A stretch of DNA of 64,000 bases, taken from positions 1-64,000 of the forward strand of contig WNNJ02003719.1 in the NCBI GenBank assembly GCA_012934845.2, read 5' to 3'. The first letter of the stretch is position 1; each line of letters begins with the position of its first letter. The notes under the pieces are model-generated. The model ran no database searches. It was not told the origin of the DNA and worked only from the letters and a program-made list of their open reading frames with translations. This document shows positions 9,087 to 18,911 of the stretch, piece after piece. Origin of the DNA: Pomphorhynchus laevis. Lineage: Eukaryota; Acanthocephala; Palaeacanthocephala; Echinorhynchida; Pomphorhynchidae. The position numbers and the translations under genes were made by a program.

Positions 9087-9178
9087 TCACTTCTAGACGA
9101 CCACTTCAGCATCGAAATGTTGGGTACTCGGCAACACTCATCAGTAGAATGAGGTACACACTGGTCGTTTCGGTTGCC
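9087..9178 (-). ncRNA. Reversed-order hammerhead-like motif, intact copy (family 2)
   Basis: Minus-strand copy with all three helices and all core bases intact. Confidence 0.55.
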
Positions 9179-9466
9179 TGTGTGACATTGTGAATAAAGG
9201 CGTTTCCGACACTTTGCTTAATTGACTGAGGCTTACGCTCTTGACCAGATCGAATTGCTGTGCGGACCATCCTTAAACACTAAGCAGAGGTTGTTGCTGA
9301 ATTGTCGTTGCACTCGTTGGATCCTTAATGGATACGGTATGTATAAAAGTAGTGCACAGATTTGCTAAGTAAACAACGGTTCAGGATTTCTTACGAAATA
9401 CGGCATTTATACTAAATAGTGTTGCTTGATAGACTGGACTTCGATTCACGACTTTCAGTCACCATG

Positions 9467-9558
9467 TCACTTCTAGACGACCACTTCAGCATCGAAATGA
9501 TGAGTACCCGGCAACACTCATCAGTTGAATGAGGTTCACACTGGTCGTTTCGGTTTCC
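9467..9558 (-). ncRNA. Reversed-order hammerhead-like motif (family 2)
   Basis: Core intact. The stem II 3' half reads GGAAACC and mispairs with GTTGCC at one position. Stem I has one change. Confidence 0.45.
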
Positions 9559-9846
9559 TGTGTTACATTATGAATAAAGGCGTTTCCGACACTTTGCTTA
9601 ATTTAGTAAGGCTTACGCTCTTTACCAGATCTAATTGCTGTGCGGACCATCCTTAATCACTAGGCAGAGGTTGTTGCTGAATTGTCGTTGCACTCGTTGG
9701 ATTTTTAATACATACGGCATGTATAATAGTAGTGCACAGTTGTGCTGAGTAAACAACGGTCCAGGATTTCTTACGAAGTACGGCATTTATACTAAATGGT
9801 GTTGCTTGATAGACTGGACTTCGATTCACGACTTTCAATCACCATG

Positions 9847-9938
9847 TCACTTCTAGACGACCACTTCAGCATCGAAATGTTGAGTACTCGGCAACACTCA
9901 TCAGTAGAATGAGGTACTCACTGGTCGTTTCGGTTTCC
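9847..9938 (-). ncRNA. Reversed-order hammerhead-like motif (family 2)
   Basis: Core and stem III intact. Stem II has the same single mismatch as the copy at 9467. Confidence 0.45.
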
Positions 9939-10224
9939 TGTGTGACATTGTGAATAAAGGCGTTTCCGACACTGCTTTATTAACTGAGGCTTACGCTCTT
10001 TACCAGTTCGAACTGCTGTGCGGACCATTCTTAAACACTAGGCAGAGGTTGTTGCTGAATTGTCGTTGCACTTGTTAGATCCTTAATGCATACGGCATGT
10101 ATAATGGTAGTGCACAGATGTGCTGGGTAAACAACGGTCCAGGATTACTTACGAAATACGGCATTTATACTAAATGGTGTTGCTTGATAGACTGGACTTC
10201 GATTCACGACTTTCAATCACCATG

Positions 10225-10316
10225 TCACTTCTTGAAGACCACTTCAGCATCAAAATGTTGAGTACTCGGCAACACTCATCAGTAGAATGAGGTACACACT
10301 GGTCGTTTCGGTTGCC
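10225..10316 (-). ncRNA. Reversed-order hammerhead-like motif (family 2)
   Basis: Core and stem II are intact. The cleavage strand is mutated (TCTTC in place of CGTC next to stem I), so cleavage is doubtful. Confidence 0.45.
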
Positions 10317-10668
10317 TGTGTGACATTGTGAATAAAGGCGTTTCCGAAACTTTGCTTTATTAACTGAGGCTTACGCTCTTTACCATATCGAATTGCTGTG
10401 CGGACTATCCTTAAACAATAAGCAGAGTTTGTTGCTTAATTGTCGTTGCACTCGTTGGATCCTGAATGCATACGGCATGTTTAATAGTAGTGCACAGATG
10501 TGGTGAGTGAACAACGGTCCAGGATTTCTTACGCAATACGGCATTTATACTAAATATTGTTGCTTGATAGACTGGACTTTGATTCACGACTTTGAATCAC
10601 CATGTCACTTCTAGACGACGACTAGACGACCTTCTAGTCGGAAACGCCTTTATTCACAATGTCACACA

Positions 10669-10760
10669 GGCAACCGAAACGACCAGTGTGTACCTCATTC
10701 TACTGATGAGTGTTGCCGTGTACTCATCATTTCAATGCTGAAGTGGTCGTCTAGAAGTGA
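10669..10760 (+). ncRNA. Reversed-order hammerhead-like motif, intact copy (family 2)
   Basis: Plus-strand copy with the same segments as 8109-8200. All core bases and helices are present. Confidence 0.55.
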
Positions 10761-11048
10761 CATGGTGATTGAAAGTCGTGAATCGAAGTCCAGTCTATCA
10801 AGCAACACCATTTAGTATAAATGCCGTATTTTGTAAGAAATCCTGGACCGTTGTTTACTCAGCACATCTGTGCACTACTTTTATACATGGCGTTTGCATT
10901 AAGGATCCAACGAGTGCAACGACAATTCAGCAACAACCTCTGCCTAGTGTTTAAGGATGGTCCGCACAGCAATTCGATCTGGTAAAGAGCGTAAGCCTCA
11001 GTCAATTAAGCAAAGTGTCGGAAACGCCTTTATTCATAATGTCACACA

Positions 11049-11140
11049 GGAAACCGAAACAACCAGTGTGTACCTCATTCTACTGATGAGTGTTGCCGGG
11101 TACTCATCATTTCGATGTTGAAGTGGTCGTCTAGAAGTGA
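11049..11140 (+). ncRNA. Reversed-order hammerhead-like motif, partly decayed (family 2)
   Basis: Stem II reads GGAAACC, and stem III has a G to A change (ACAACCA), leaving an A-C mismatch. Core bases are kept. Confidence 0.4.
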
Positions 11141-11255
11141 CATGGTGATTGAAAGTCGTGAATCGAAGTCCAGTCTATCAAGCAACACCATTTAGTATAA
11201 ATGCCGTATTTCGTAAGAAATCCTGGACCGTTGTTTACTCAGCACATCTGTGCAC

Positions 11256-11257
<2 letters not shown>

Positions 11258-11297
<40 letters not shown>
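11258..11297. repeat. (TA)n microsatellite
   Basis: TA tract of about 40 bp joining the end of the family-2 array to the next PLE remnant. Confidence 0.95.
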
Positions 11298-11300
<3 letters not shown>

Positions 11301-11607
11301 AAAAGTATCTTATTAACATCAATCAACAAAATGTTTCAATATTCGAACGTTTCGGTTCTTAAACCTTCATCAGCTTCTAAAAGAAAAAAATCAAAAGCAA
11401 ATCAGTCAAGTTGCACATCAAAGAAATCAAAAACAAAAACAAAAAAAACGAAATTGTTCACGTTATAGCAGTCCATCGAAATATATTATCATTATCTAGT
11501 TCTGGTTCAATGTATGTGCTTAGTATCCCAATATATTGCATTTTTTTAAATCTAGTCTTTTCCTCATTTGCCTAGGAAATTACAATATAATCAAATGTAT
11601 CTGTATC

Positions 11608-11811
11608 TCAACGCGTTAGTGCATGTTTTACAGCGGAGTTAGCCTCTATTTTCTTTTTGATATGACATCGTCGGTTCGTGAGTCTGTCTCTTAAACCTCT
11701 TCCTGTTTGGCCTACATATTGGCTCGGACATTTCCTGCATTGTGCTAAGTATATTGCTCCTGAAGTTGTACAATCATTATTGCCATATATATGGTATTTT
11801 AGCACAGACAT
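11608..11811 (-). pseudogene. GIY-YIG endonuclease fragment of a PLE
   Basis: The 67-residue frame contains AIYLAQCRKCPSQYVGQTGR and NRRCHIKKKI, the usual core and helix of PLE-type GIY-YIG nucleases. The RT and the rest of the nuclease are missing. The N-terminal residues run into terminal repeat sequence. Not functional as an element. Confidence 0.75.
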
Positions 11812-11944
11812 TGAACCAGGACTAAATAATGATAATATATTTCGATGGACTGCTATAACGTGAACACTTTAGGGTTTTTTTTGTTTTTGATTTCTTTGAT
11901 GTGCAACTTGACTGATTTGTTTTTGATTTTTTTCTTTTTAGATG

Positions 11945-11967
11945 CTGATGAAGGTTTAAGAACCGAA
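11945..11967 (+). ncRNA. Hammerhead-like signature in PLE terminal repeat
   Basis: CTGATGA is followed by a GGTT/AACC hairpin, then GAAACGTTCG. The mirror copy lies on the minus strand (CUGANGA at 11367-11373). I cannot find a stem I partner on either copy, so I call it only a signature. Confidence 0.45.
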
Positions 11968-12023
11968 ACGTTCGAATATTAAAACTTTTTGTTGATTGGT
12001 GTTAATAAGATACTTTTACAATA

Positions 12024-12300
12024 TCTAAATGAACGGTCCTACGAGGATCACACCCGAAAGTCCCATGCTAGATAACATATATATAATCCAAGGTAGTAAA
12101 TAGCCAAAAATTATTTTACTACTATAAACACTAGCAATATATATAATCATAAGAGTTTCGTTTCAATCGGTATTGCTCGTGATTGGGAATCGGTATTGCT
12201 CGAGATACCAATTCAAACGAAACTCTTAAGATTACATAGATAGAATTGATTCACTCTATCTTGATTTCTTATAGTCAAGCATCTATAAGTTTGATCCTAT
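12024..12300. other. Repeat debris with imperfect inverted repeat
   Basis: Arms near 12151-12178 and 12199-12227 (AAGAGTTTCGTTT and its complement) form an imperfect palindrome. The GGTCCTACGAGGATCAC motif resembles the GGATCCC part of family 5. No gene seen. Confidence 0.5.
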
Positions 12301-12600
12301 GGTTGTTAATGATGGTCTGCATTGCAAATTGTAGGTTTTAAGAGCTAACGCTACTAACAATTTTAGCTAAAAGTCGGAAATGCATTTTCACAATGTCACA
12401 GAGGCAGCTAAAACGGCGTGTGATGGTTCATCTTACTGACAATGGCTGCCGGCTATCACATGACCGTCTAGGAGTGACGAGACTTTGCAGACTGAAGAAT
12501 ATGCTTAATTCGAACACTTACTTAAAGATACGGAAAGAATTGTTATTCGCAATCTCGAGCAATTCTGATTCAAACGAAACTCTGAAGATTATATAGCCTG
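12300..12600 (+). repeat. Family-1 repeat, second copy (decayed)
   Basis: Contains the ribozyme-like block of family 1 and flanks resembling families 1 and 2 (AAAGTCGGAAATGC, CACAATGTCACA). The 67-codon open frame over it looks incidental. Confidence 0.55.
12403..12477 (+). ncRNA. Reversed-order hammerhead-like motif, decayed core with compensatory changes (family 1)
   Basis: GGCAGC (12403-12408) pairs with GCTGCC (12445-12450). Stem III next to the core is ACGG/CCGT, where the other family-1 copy has ACGA/TCGT, so both sides changed and pairing is kept. GAAA has become AAAA, and CUGANGA reads CTGACAA, so it should be inactive. Confidence 0.5.
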
Positions 12601-12976
12601 CTCGCAAATGCTTTTTCATATAGAAAAGAATTTAATTTGTATGATCAATGTAAACAGAGACATTTACAGATCCACTAATGAATAAAAATAAAATAGAAAA
12701 AAAACAAATTCAGTACTGTACATTAGCAAAAGATATGTTAAAAATGTAACAAGTCAACTTTATCGTTAGCATTGCCGAAATGAATTTTGGATATAATGGA
12801 CAAAATATATACGCCAGGGTGACAGATGTGAAATGAAGAAAGATCAAGTCAGACTGTCGAGAGAGAAGAGTTGGATTAAAAGGAGATGTTTAAAGGTGTG
12901 AAAGAAGGAAGAGGAGTGAACGTCAACGGGAAGGCCGCTACATGCTATTGGCTAAGAAACATGATATGCTTGTTTT

Positions 12977-13010
12977 TCTTGTTTTTCGTTTACGGAAACG
13001 AAAAACAAGA
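12977..13010. repeat. 15-bp fold-back palindrome, 4-nt loop
   Basis: Arms 12977-12991 and 12996-13010 are perfectly complementary around ACGG. Confidence 0.9.
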
Positions 13011-13528
13011 AATAGTAAGCACATGGTGACGCATTGAGAAATTCTAAGCCAATTGAGAAGCCATTGATGGCAAGAAATATGATCAAAGCATCGAAGGCGT
13101 AATAAGATACGAGCGTTTATGTGGATAACGAGTAGAGGAAGACGAGTAAGGTTTTGGGTGAGTTGATTTGTAAACTGAGACAATAGTCCAGTTGCGGGAA
13201 GAGAAGTGAGAACATAAGTTGTTTGCAGATGTGCAGATTAACTATTCTATGAGTACGTCGAAAGTCACTGAGAAGAAAAGAGCAAGAACGAATTTTTTCA
13301 TTAACAAATGGTAAAAGAAAAAGATTGTTATCAAAAGAGACAACAAGAAAATTTCAAATGGTCGACATTGGGGAGATTTACCATCAAGTACAAGGAGAAA
13401 GAAATATCACGTTGAGGGTAGAACAGTGATCAGAAAGCGAACCGGTTGGATGGGTGATTATATAGCAGCATAGGAAAGAGAACTTAAAAACTTCTTGATT
13501 ACAACACTTACAATTTTTTCTGATAATT

Positions 13529-13588
13529 CCAGATTTTTCCTGTCAGTTCCAGATTTTTCCTGTCAGTTCTAGATTTTCCGGTCAGTTC
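13529..13588 (+). repeat. 20-bp tandem repeat, three copies
   Basis: The unit CCAGATTTTTCCTGTCAGTT occurs at 13529 and 13549, then again with changes at 13569. It lies about 100 bp before the LINE frame, as short tandem repeats often do in LINE 5' regions. Confidence 0.85.
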
Positions 13589-13624
13589 GGCTCACTACGC
13601 TCGCGGATTGAGATTAATATCTCG

Positions 13625-13665
13625 ATTTGCTACTGAAACTATCGGCGATAGTTGCAGTAGCAAAT
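13625..13665. repeat. 20-bp inverted repeat, 1-nt loop
   Basis: Arms 13625-13644 and 13646-13665 pair with one mismatch. Confidence 0.8.
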
Positions 13666-13683
13666 CTAACAGCTTCAACACAA

Positions 13684-14999
13684 AAGGACGTTAATGGGAG
13701 GACTTAAGAAAATAGATATGACCGACAAAAACTATGCACAACTGCAAGTACAGTGCTCGACACACGACTGCAGCGTCTGGACAAAAATCGCCTGCGACAA
13801 CAATAAGTCAAAAAAAGACTTCTTATGTAAACTTTGTGCCAACAAACTAATCCTCAACATGTTTACTCAAACTACCCCTTCAAACACCTACCAACCTAAG
13901 TCGCCCTTAGAGAAATCTTGACCTCCCCCTTCTCCGCTCCGTCTTGCTTAAATCATCTCTATCTTCTCACACAATAACATCATCCTCTCCTCACGATCTT
14001 GCTATTGTTTTCGATTCTAAACTCACATCCACTCTCGATCTTCTCATGCCCTTCCAGCCTAAACCCTCACCGTCGCTTGCACCATGCCCAATGGTTTGAC
14101 ATCCAATGCCTACACTCAAAGCGTCGACTCGGTCATGCTTTGAGAGTATATCACCGCTCTCTTAGACGTGATATCCGCTCGCTCACTACATCTCTCCGTG
14201 ATTCCTATCTTCCTCTTTTCCAGTCTCACCTCCACCTACTACGTACCAAATGCAACTCCTTTTGGCAGCATAAAATCAACACTTTATTAAACTACAAGTC
14301 TCTCTGACATACTTTTAACTCAATCATTTCTCTCTCCTCTTCGTCTTGCAATATCAATCTCCATGATTATTCGACATTTCTTCAGAAAAAAGTATCCAAG
14401 TTGCTATCTCACAACCCCGTTTACATTCAATCTCACTGCTACTCCCCTCGCCTTATCCTCCCGGAACTCTTTTATATTCTCCCTGTCTCACCTGCCGAAG
14501 TCTCATCTGTCCTCATGTCCTTGCCCAACAAAACCTCACCTGCCGATTCCCTGCCTACCATCATTCTCAAATCCATATGCTTATCGATATCCCCTTTCTT
14601 CACCACCTTGTTTAACTCGTCTATTAGCAGTCGTATCTTTCAATCACAATAGAAATCCGCTATCGTTTGTACCCTCTTTAAGAAACAATCGCTCGACCCC
14701 TCCCTTCCTTCTAGCTATCGCCCCATTTAACTCCTCCCTACTCTTTCCAAGCTCTTAGAGCGCCTTATCTTAAAACAGATCAAGGTTTATCTCTCTTCAT
14801 CTAATCTGTACCCTCTTTTCCAATCCGCTTCCCACGCTAATCATTCCAGAGAAATCGCCTGCATGAGTTTACAACGACCTACTCATTTCTCATGACAAGG
14901 CTCTATATAGTGTATTCGTCACCCTCGCCCTCTCATCCGCCTTCGACATCGTCGACCACTCCATCCTACTTTCTCGCTTTCGTCATCAATTTTACCACA
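13684..14999 (+). pseudogene. LINE-A copy, internally deleted
   Basis: The sequence starts with a short cysteine-rich frame (13694-13921: C-x4-C and C-x2-C motifs such as FLCKLC, PHD-like). It then jumps directly into the sequence that follows the endonuclease in the related copy at 61080-63895. RT-linked parts follow: DIQCLHSKRRLGHALR near 14100, NKTSPADSLPT near 14530 and AFDIVDHSILLSRF near 14940. Frames are broken several times. The 3' end is cut at about 14999, where a PLE-B piece begins. Most of the endonuclease is deleted. Confidence 0.75.
13694..13921 (+). CDS. Short cysteine-rich (PHD-like) LINE protein fragment
   Basis: The 75-residue frame has cysteine and histidine spacing like a PHD or zinc-binding domain (CSTHDCSVWTKIACDN, then FLCKLC). 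Such domains occur in ORF1 or at the start of some LINE proteins, where they may bind nucleic acid or protein. It ends where the deletion joins it to RT-linked sequence. Possibly translated, but part of a dead copy. Confidence 0.45.
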   Translation: MGGLKKIDMTDKNYAQLQVQCSTHDCSVWTKIACDNNKSKKDFLCKLCANKLILNMFTQTTPSNTYQPKSPLEKS

Positions 15000-15250
15000 A
15001 AGGCCACTCCAAATAAATTCTATTCTATAAAAATACCATCAAACAGAAAATAGTAAAATATATAAATCAACACAATAATATAAAAAATAAATTTAAAATC
15101 ATTAGCGGAAAATTTTTATGGAAGGATAATAAATTATATACTTTGTATGAGAATAATATACTATATAATCAAATTTCATCAGATGAAATACGTCCTTAGC
15201 TCATATTTGACCCCGCTATGTCGGGTCGATGGTAGGGGCCGAATCATCAA
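15000..15250 (+). pseudogene. PLE-B C-terminal fragment and tail
   Basis: It matches the end of the PLE-B open frame at 18780-18911 (KQKIVKYINQHNN). It then has the tail with GACCCCGCTATGTCGGGTCGA and GGGGCCGAA, a conserved PLE-B 3' block. Confidence 0.65.
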
Positions 15251-15265
15251 TATAACAAAACATAT

Positions 15266-15420
15266 ATTTTATATCTTTATATTTATTTTTTACACAGTTA
15301 TGAACAAACTTATATAGTATAAAGCTTACAAATAAGTCAGCAATAATTAAGCTATTATTACCTACCATTGGAACACCTTTATTTTATCCTTAAAATATAA
15401 GACCTTCAATAAGGTTTTAG
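15266..15420 (-). pseudogene. PLE-B reverse transcriptase fragment
   Basis: On the minus strand it translates to a damaged version of the GVPMGGN motif region and FVHNCVKNK seen at 60900-61020. Inverted relative to the piece just before it. Confidence 0.6.
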
Positions 15421-15766
15421 TTTCGGCATGAAAAAATTAGAAGCAAATATGTAATCAGATATGTTAATATGTAATCAGATACTTAAATCTAATCCAATTC
15501 GTTCTTTACTTTTAGAATTATTCAAAAATGTACCAATATTTATGTTATCTATACATTTATTAATGAATTTTATGGCCAGTGTATTTTTTACTGTTATTAT
15601 TAACATTTATTGTCCGATTATAGTATTTTATGTTACAATAGCGATCTATTATACAACTTTACATATCATATTCGTTAATTAATCTTTGATTTATTAAATA
15701 AATGATATCCTTAGAAAAACTTCTTTTATTTACATAAAAATCTTTTAGTTCATTATCTCTTAAAAG

Positions 15767-16165
15767 TTATTTTAATATTTCTAATTGTTCATATATATAC
15801 TTATCTTTTTTAATATTTTTAAGTCTATTTTTCTTATATTTTTTTATACCATGACTTCTTGGTTTGCGTTTAACCGGATTATTATAATATAGTTGTTTAT
15901 TATGTATTATACTACTTCTGCCAATTCCTTGTACCACGTCATTCAATCCTAATGGGTACATGGAATTAAGCGTTTTAATCCAAAAATCTTCTTTTTCTAA
16001 TAGTTTTTGATTTAATATTGAAATGTTTTCTTCGATAATATGTTCTAAAATAAATAATTTACAGTTTTTAATATCATGTCCTATTAATCTCATATGTTTA
16101 TGAAATATAGTTTGACTATTATGCTGTATATTATATATGTGTTGCCTAAACCTAGTTTTTAACAT
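15767..16165 (-). CDS. PLE-B C-terminal nuclease region (partial)
   Basis: The 132-residue frame has RFRQHIYNIQ, an ILEHI segment and FWIKTLNSMYPLGLND. That last motif is typical of the C-terminus of GIY-YIG endonuclease domains in a group of PLE-like reverse transcriptases. The GIY-YIG catalytic start is missing upstream, as is the RT. A lysine-rich basic tail follows (KYKKNRLKNIKKDK). Probably a remnant of the same element whose RT pieces lie at 17.7-21 kb. Confidence 0.6.
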   Translation of the reverse strand: MLKTRFRQHIYNIQHNSQTIFHKHMRLIGHDIKNCKLFILEHIIEENISILNQKLLEKEDFWIKTLNSMYPLGLNDVVQGIGRSSIIHNKQLYYNNPVKRKPRSHGIKKYKKNRLKNIKKDKYIYEQLEILK

Positions 16166-17638
16166 TTGATGTTTCTCCTATATATCGCAGTCGTTAAAAT
16201 CGTTAGTACATACGTTTGCTTCGAATCTTGATGTCTACATGTATCTTTTACGTAATTTTTAAAGTTTCTTTTCCAGTGTTACCACCTAGTTTAGTTGACT
16301 CAGACTAAACTTACAACGGGCCATCCAGCAGCATCTGACAGGGAGATGTCCTGTTTAAGGCGGTCGCATGCTGGATTAAGATTTATAAAGATCTACCACC
16401 TTTACTCCACGTACTACGCGATCTGGCTATTGGCCATTACCTGTTCTTTTATAAGCAATCACGTAAAGCATTTTACATTTTAAAGTGTAAACACCTTTGT
16501 AAAAAGTTAATATTAAAAGTATTTTTTAAGAAATATAAAAATAATAAGTCATCAAACCTTATGAAAATTAGCAGAAAATAATAATGTCGTACCAATAATA
16601 CATACTTTCAGTATATCTAACAGAGGTTATATTAGCGGTAAAACATAGTTTACAGGTACACATGTATTATTTATTGAGAAATACAATTTCTCGCACAAGC
16701 CTTCAAGACGATTTATTCCGTAATGTTTTCGTTTTGAAGTTTATGCACTTCTAATAACATTATATCTGTATTTTCATGTGGAATAACCTTCATTTGAAAC
16801 TCATCAGTATAAGGCAGGTATAAATCACCATCAACCAAAATATAATCTTTTGATCTCTTAGTTAGTCTGTATAACAGGCTTTTCTCCAAAACTTCTGGAG
16901 ATATAGTCCATTTCAGTATACTTGTAATATAATCTTATTCTTTAACAGTTTAAATAATAATACGTACCATTTATATATGGTAAGATAAAAATATTTAAAA
17001 AGAATAAAACCATTACAAAAGTATAGAATGCTACAAGGAGCATTCCCACTTATGTAAATTAGGCCAGGGCTTTTTACGCGTTAAACAATTATTTATAACA
17101 TCGAGTTCGATTCCTGTCGATGCCATATTTACAAAATGGTTACTTCGCAGACATTTTCCCTCCCCACGCACGGCATTAATAAATTGTTAGTCAAAAATAT
17201 TAAAACAATCAAAAATTTCATGCCTTATGTACTTATAAAATAACGTGAACAGGAATAATGTATTTTCAATATAAGTAAAAAAAGTATGACGAGGTTGCAA
17301 ATATTAATTTAATAATATTAATTTAATATTATTTTAATATTATTGATGTAGCAACTTGCAAAAATAGTTTATATTCAAATGAATCTAAAATTTTAAGAAC
17401 ATATTTATCATCATAAAGATGTGTGTATTACATAAAATATATTACATTTTATTATACATTTTAATAATTATTTTGTTAATAATAATCTGTAAAATAATTT
17501 ACAGATTTAATTGGAAGACAATGTCGACGTGATTTAAAAGTTAACATCAATTAAACTGCTTTTAGCTTATTTATCTATTAAAAATGTATATAATAATTTC
17601 AATACGACGAACGCTTTAATCAATTGTTCTTCGTAATT
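16166..17638. other. AT-rich stretch without recognised gene
   Basis: No coding frame above background and no structural repeat beyond AT-rich palindromes near 17300-17345. A tRNA-like GTTCGATTCC at about 17105 has no matching acceptor arm. Confidence 0.5.
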
Positions 17639-17642
17639 TTAC

Positions 17643-18911
17643 ATGAGAAAAATGATTTCAACAAACATTTTGTTGACAATGTTTTGCAAACATCGCATGC
17701 CTAATCGTAAGTATGTGATCCCACGTAGCATATTGTTTAAATATGCTATTTATCCAGTAGGCCTTATTCTTAACAAAACCAATATTAATGATAAAGAAGG
17801 TGTATATCTAGATATGAACATTAAATTAACATTAACTAAAACTACTATTAATTTATATCGTAAAGATGACATATTTAAATTTACAAGAAACATATTTTTG
17901 CATGAGCATGCATACCATATAATATAAAATATAATACATTAAATAATAAAATTTTAAGAATTGCAACAATATTTAATGATATTTAAGCTTTATAGAATAT
18001 GAATTTGTTCATAACTGTGTTAAAACTAAATCTAAACAATATAAATATATGAAATATATGTTTCGATACATTGATGATATATGTGTATTTAATTCTAATA
18101 ATTTTTATTCAATTAGTGAGCACATTTATCCAGAAAGCCTTATTCTTAACAAAACCAATATTAATGATAAAGAAGGTGTATATCTAGATATGAACATTAA
18201 ACTAACATTAACTAAAACTACTATTAATTTATATCGTAAAGATGACATATTTAAATTTACAAGAAACATATTTTTGCATGAGCATTCATGCATACCATAT
18301 AATATAAAATATAATACATTAAATAATGAAATTTTAAGAATTGCAACAATATGTAATGATATTTAAGCTTTATAGAATATGAATTTGTTCAAACCTGTGT
18401 AAAAACTAAATCTAAACAATATAAATATATGAAATATATGTTTCGATACATTGATGATATATGTGTATTTAATTCTAATAATTTTTATTCAATTAGTGAG
18501 CACATTTATCCAGAAAGCCTTATTCTTAACAAAACCAATATTAATGATAAAGAAGGTGTATATATAGATATGAACATTAAATTAACATTAACTAAAACTA
18601 CTATTAATTTATATCGTAAAGATGACATATTTAAATTTACAAGAAACATATTTTTGCATGAGCATTCATGCATACCATATAATATAAAATATAATACATT
18701 AAATAATGAAATTTTAAGAATTGCAACAATATGTAATGATATTGGCTTTCTTCAAAATCATTTAAATAATTTAATAGATACATATTTTAAACTAGGTTAC
18801 TATAAAAATAACATCAAGCAGAAAATAGTAAAATATATAAATCAACACAATAATATAAAGAATAAATTTAAACTCTTAAGTGGCAAATTTTTATTGGATG
18901 TTAAAAGATGA
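17643..18911 (+). pseudogene. PLE-B reverse transcriptase region repeated three times (about 380-bp steps)
   Basis: The same part of RT occurs three times. The first copy is partial (about 17740-17990), and the second (18040-18366) and third (18420-18911) are offset by 380 bp. Copies two and three carry motif C, MFRYIDDICVFN, and then DMNIKLTLTKTTINLY and FTRNIFLHEH. Only the third continues to the C-terminus of the fragment (KYINQHNNIKNKFKLLSGKF). The junctions join the end of one copy to the RT part just before motif C (ALYRI/EFVHNC). This is a tandem duplication inside the gene or a tandem of truncated inserts. Confidence 0.75.
18429..18911 (+). CDS. PLE-B reverse transcriptase fragment, longest open copy
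   Basis: 160 residues starting just before motif C (FRYIDDICVFN), through the thumb-like part, ending in an abnormal C-terminus. RT motifs A and B and the nuclease are absent. The catalytic YIDD is intact, but the protein cannot be functional alone. Codon use is extremely AT-rich, like its surroundings. Confidence 0.6.
   Translation: MKYMFRYIDDICVFNSNNFYSISEHIYPESLILNKTNINDKEGVYIDMNIKLTLTKTTINLYRKDDIFKFTRNIFLHEHSCIPYNIKYNTLNNEILRIATICNDIGFLQNHLNNLIDTYFKLGYYKNNIKQKIVKYINQHNNIKNKFKLLSGKFLLDVKR

Larger units (their letters stand above)
7135..11257. repeat. Family-2 tandem array, about 380-bp units, with three orientation switches
   Basis: The GTTGCTTGATAGACTGG block recurs at about 380-bp spacing (9041, 9421, 9801, 10179). 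Orientation is minus in 7135-7840, plus in 7850-8650, minus in 8655-10625 and plus in 10640-11257. The switches lie in short palindromes near 7843, 8650 and 10630. Units are more diverged from each other than in families 3 and 5. The short open frames of about 61 codons recur only because the repeat recurs, and they lack conserved start codons. Confidence 0.85.
11298..12023. mobile_element. PLE remnant between inverted terminal copies of about 215 bp
   Basis: The left copy (about 11298-11513) and right copy (about 11806-12023) are inverted. Both contain the terminal hammerhead-like signature and the GATGTGCAACTTGACTGATT block. Between them lies a GIY-YIG remnant on the minus strand. This is a small PLE derivative with inverted rather than direct pseudo-LTRs. 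Confidence 0.7.
12600..13683. other. No gene recognised; unclassified sequence with repeats
   Basis: Purine-rich on the plus strand with no convincing coding frame. It holds the palindrome 12977-13010, a 20-bp unit repeated three times (13529-13588), and an inverted repeat at 13625-13665. The last part may be the 5' leader of the LINE that follows. Confidence 0.5.

Noticed and set aside
15461-15682. A 73-residue hydrophobic plus-strand frame
   Set aside because: Short and AT-driven, without domain or homologue in the window.
17090-17130. A tRNA gene suggested by GTTCGATTCC
   Set aside because: No matching acceptor stem or anticodon arm upstream; only a B-box-like string.
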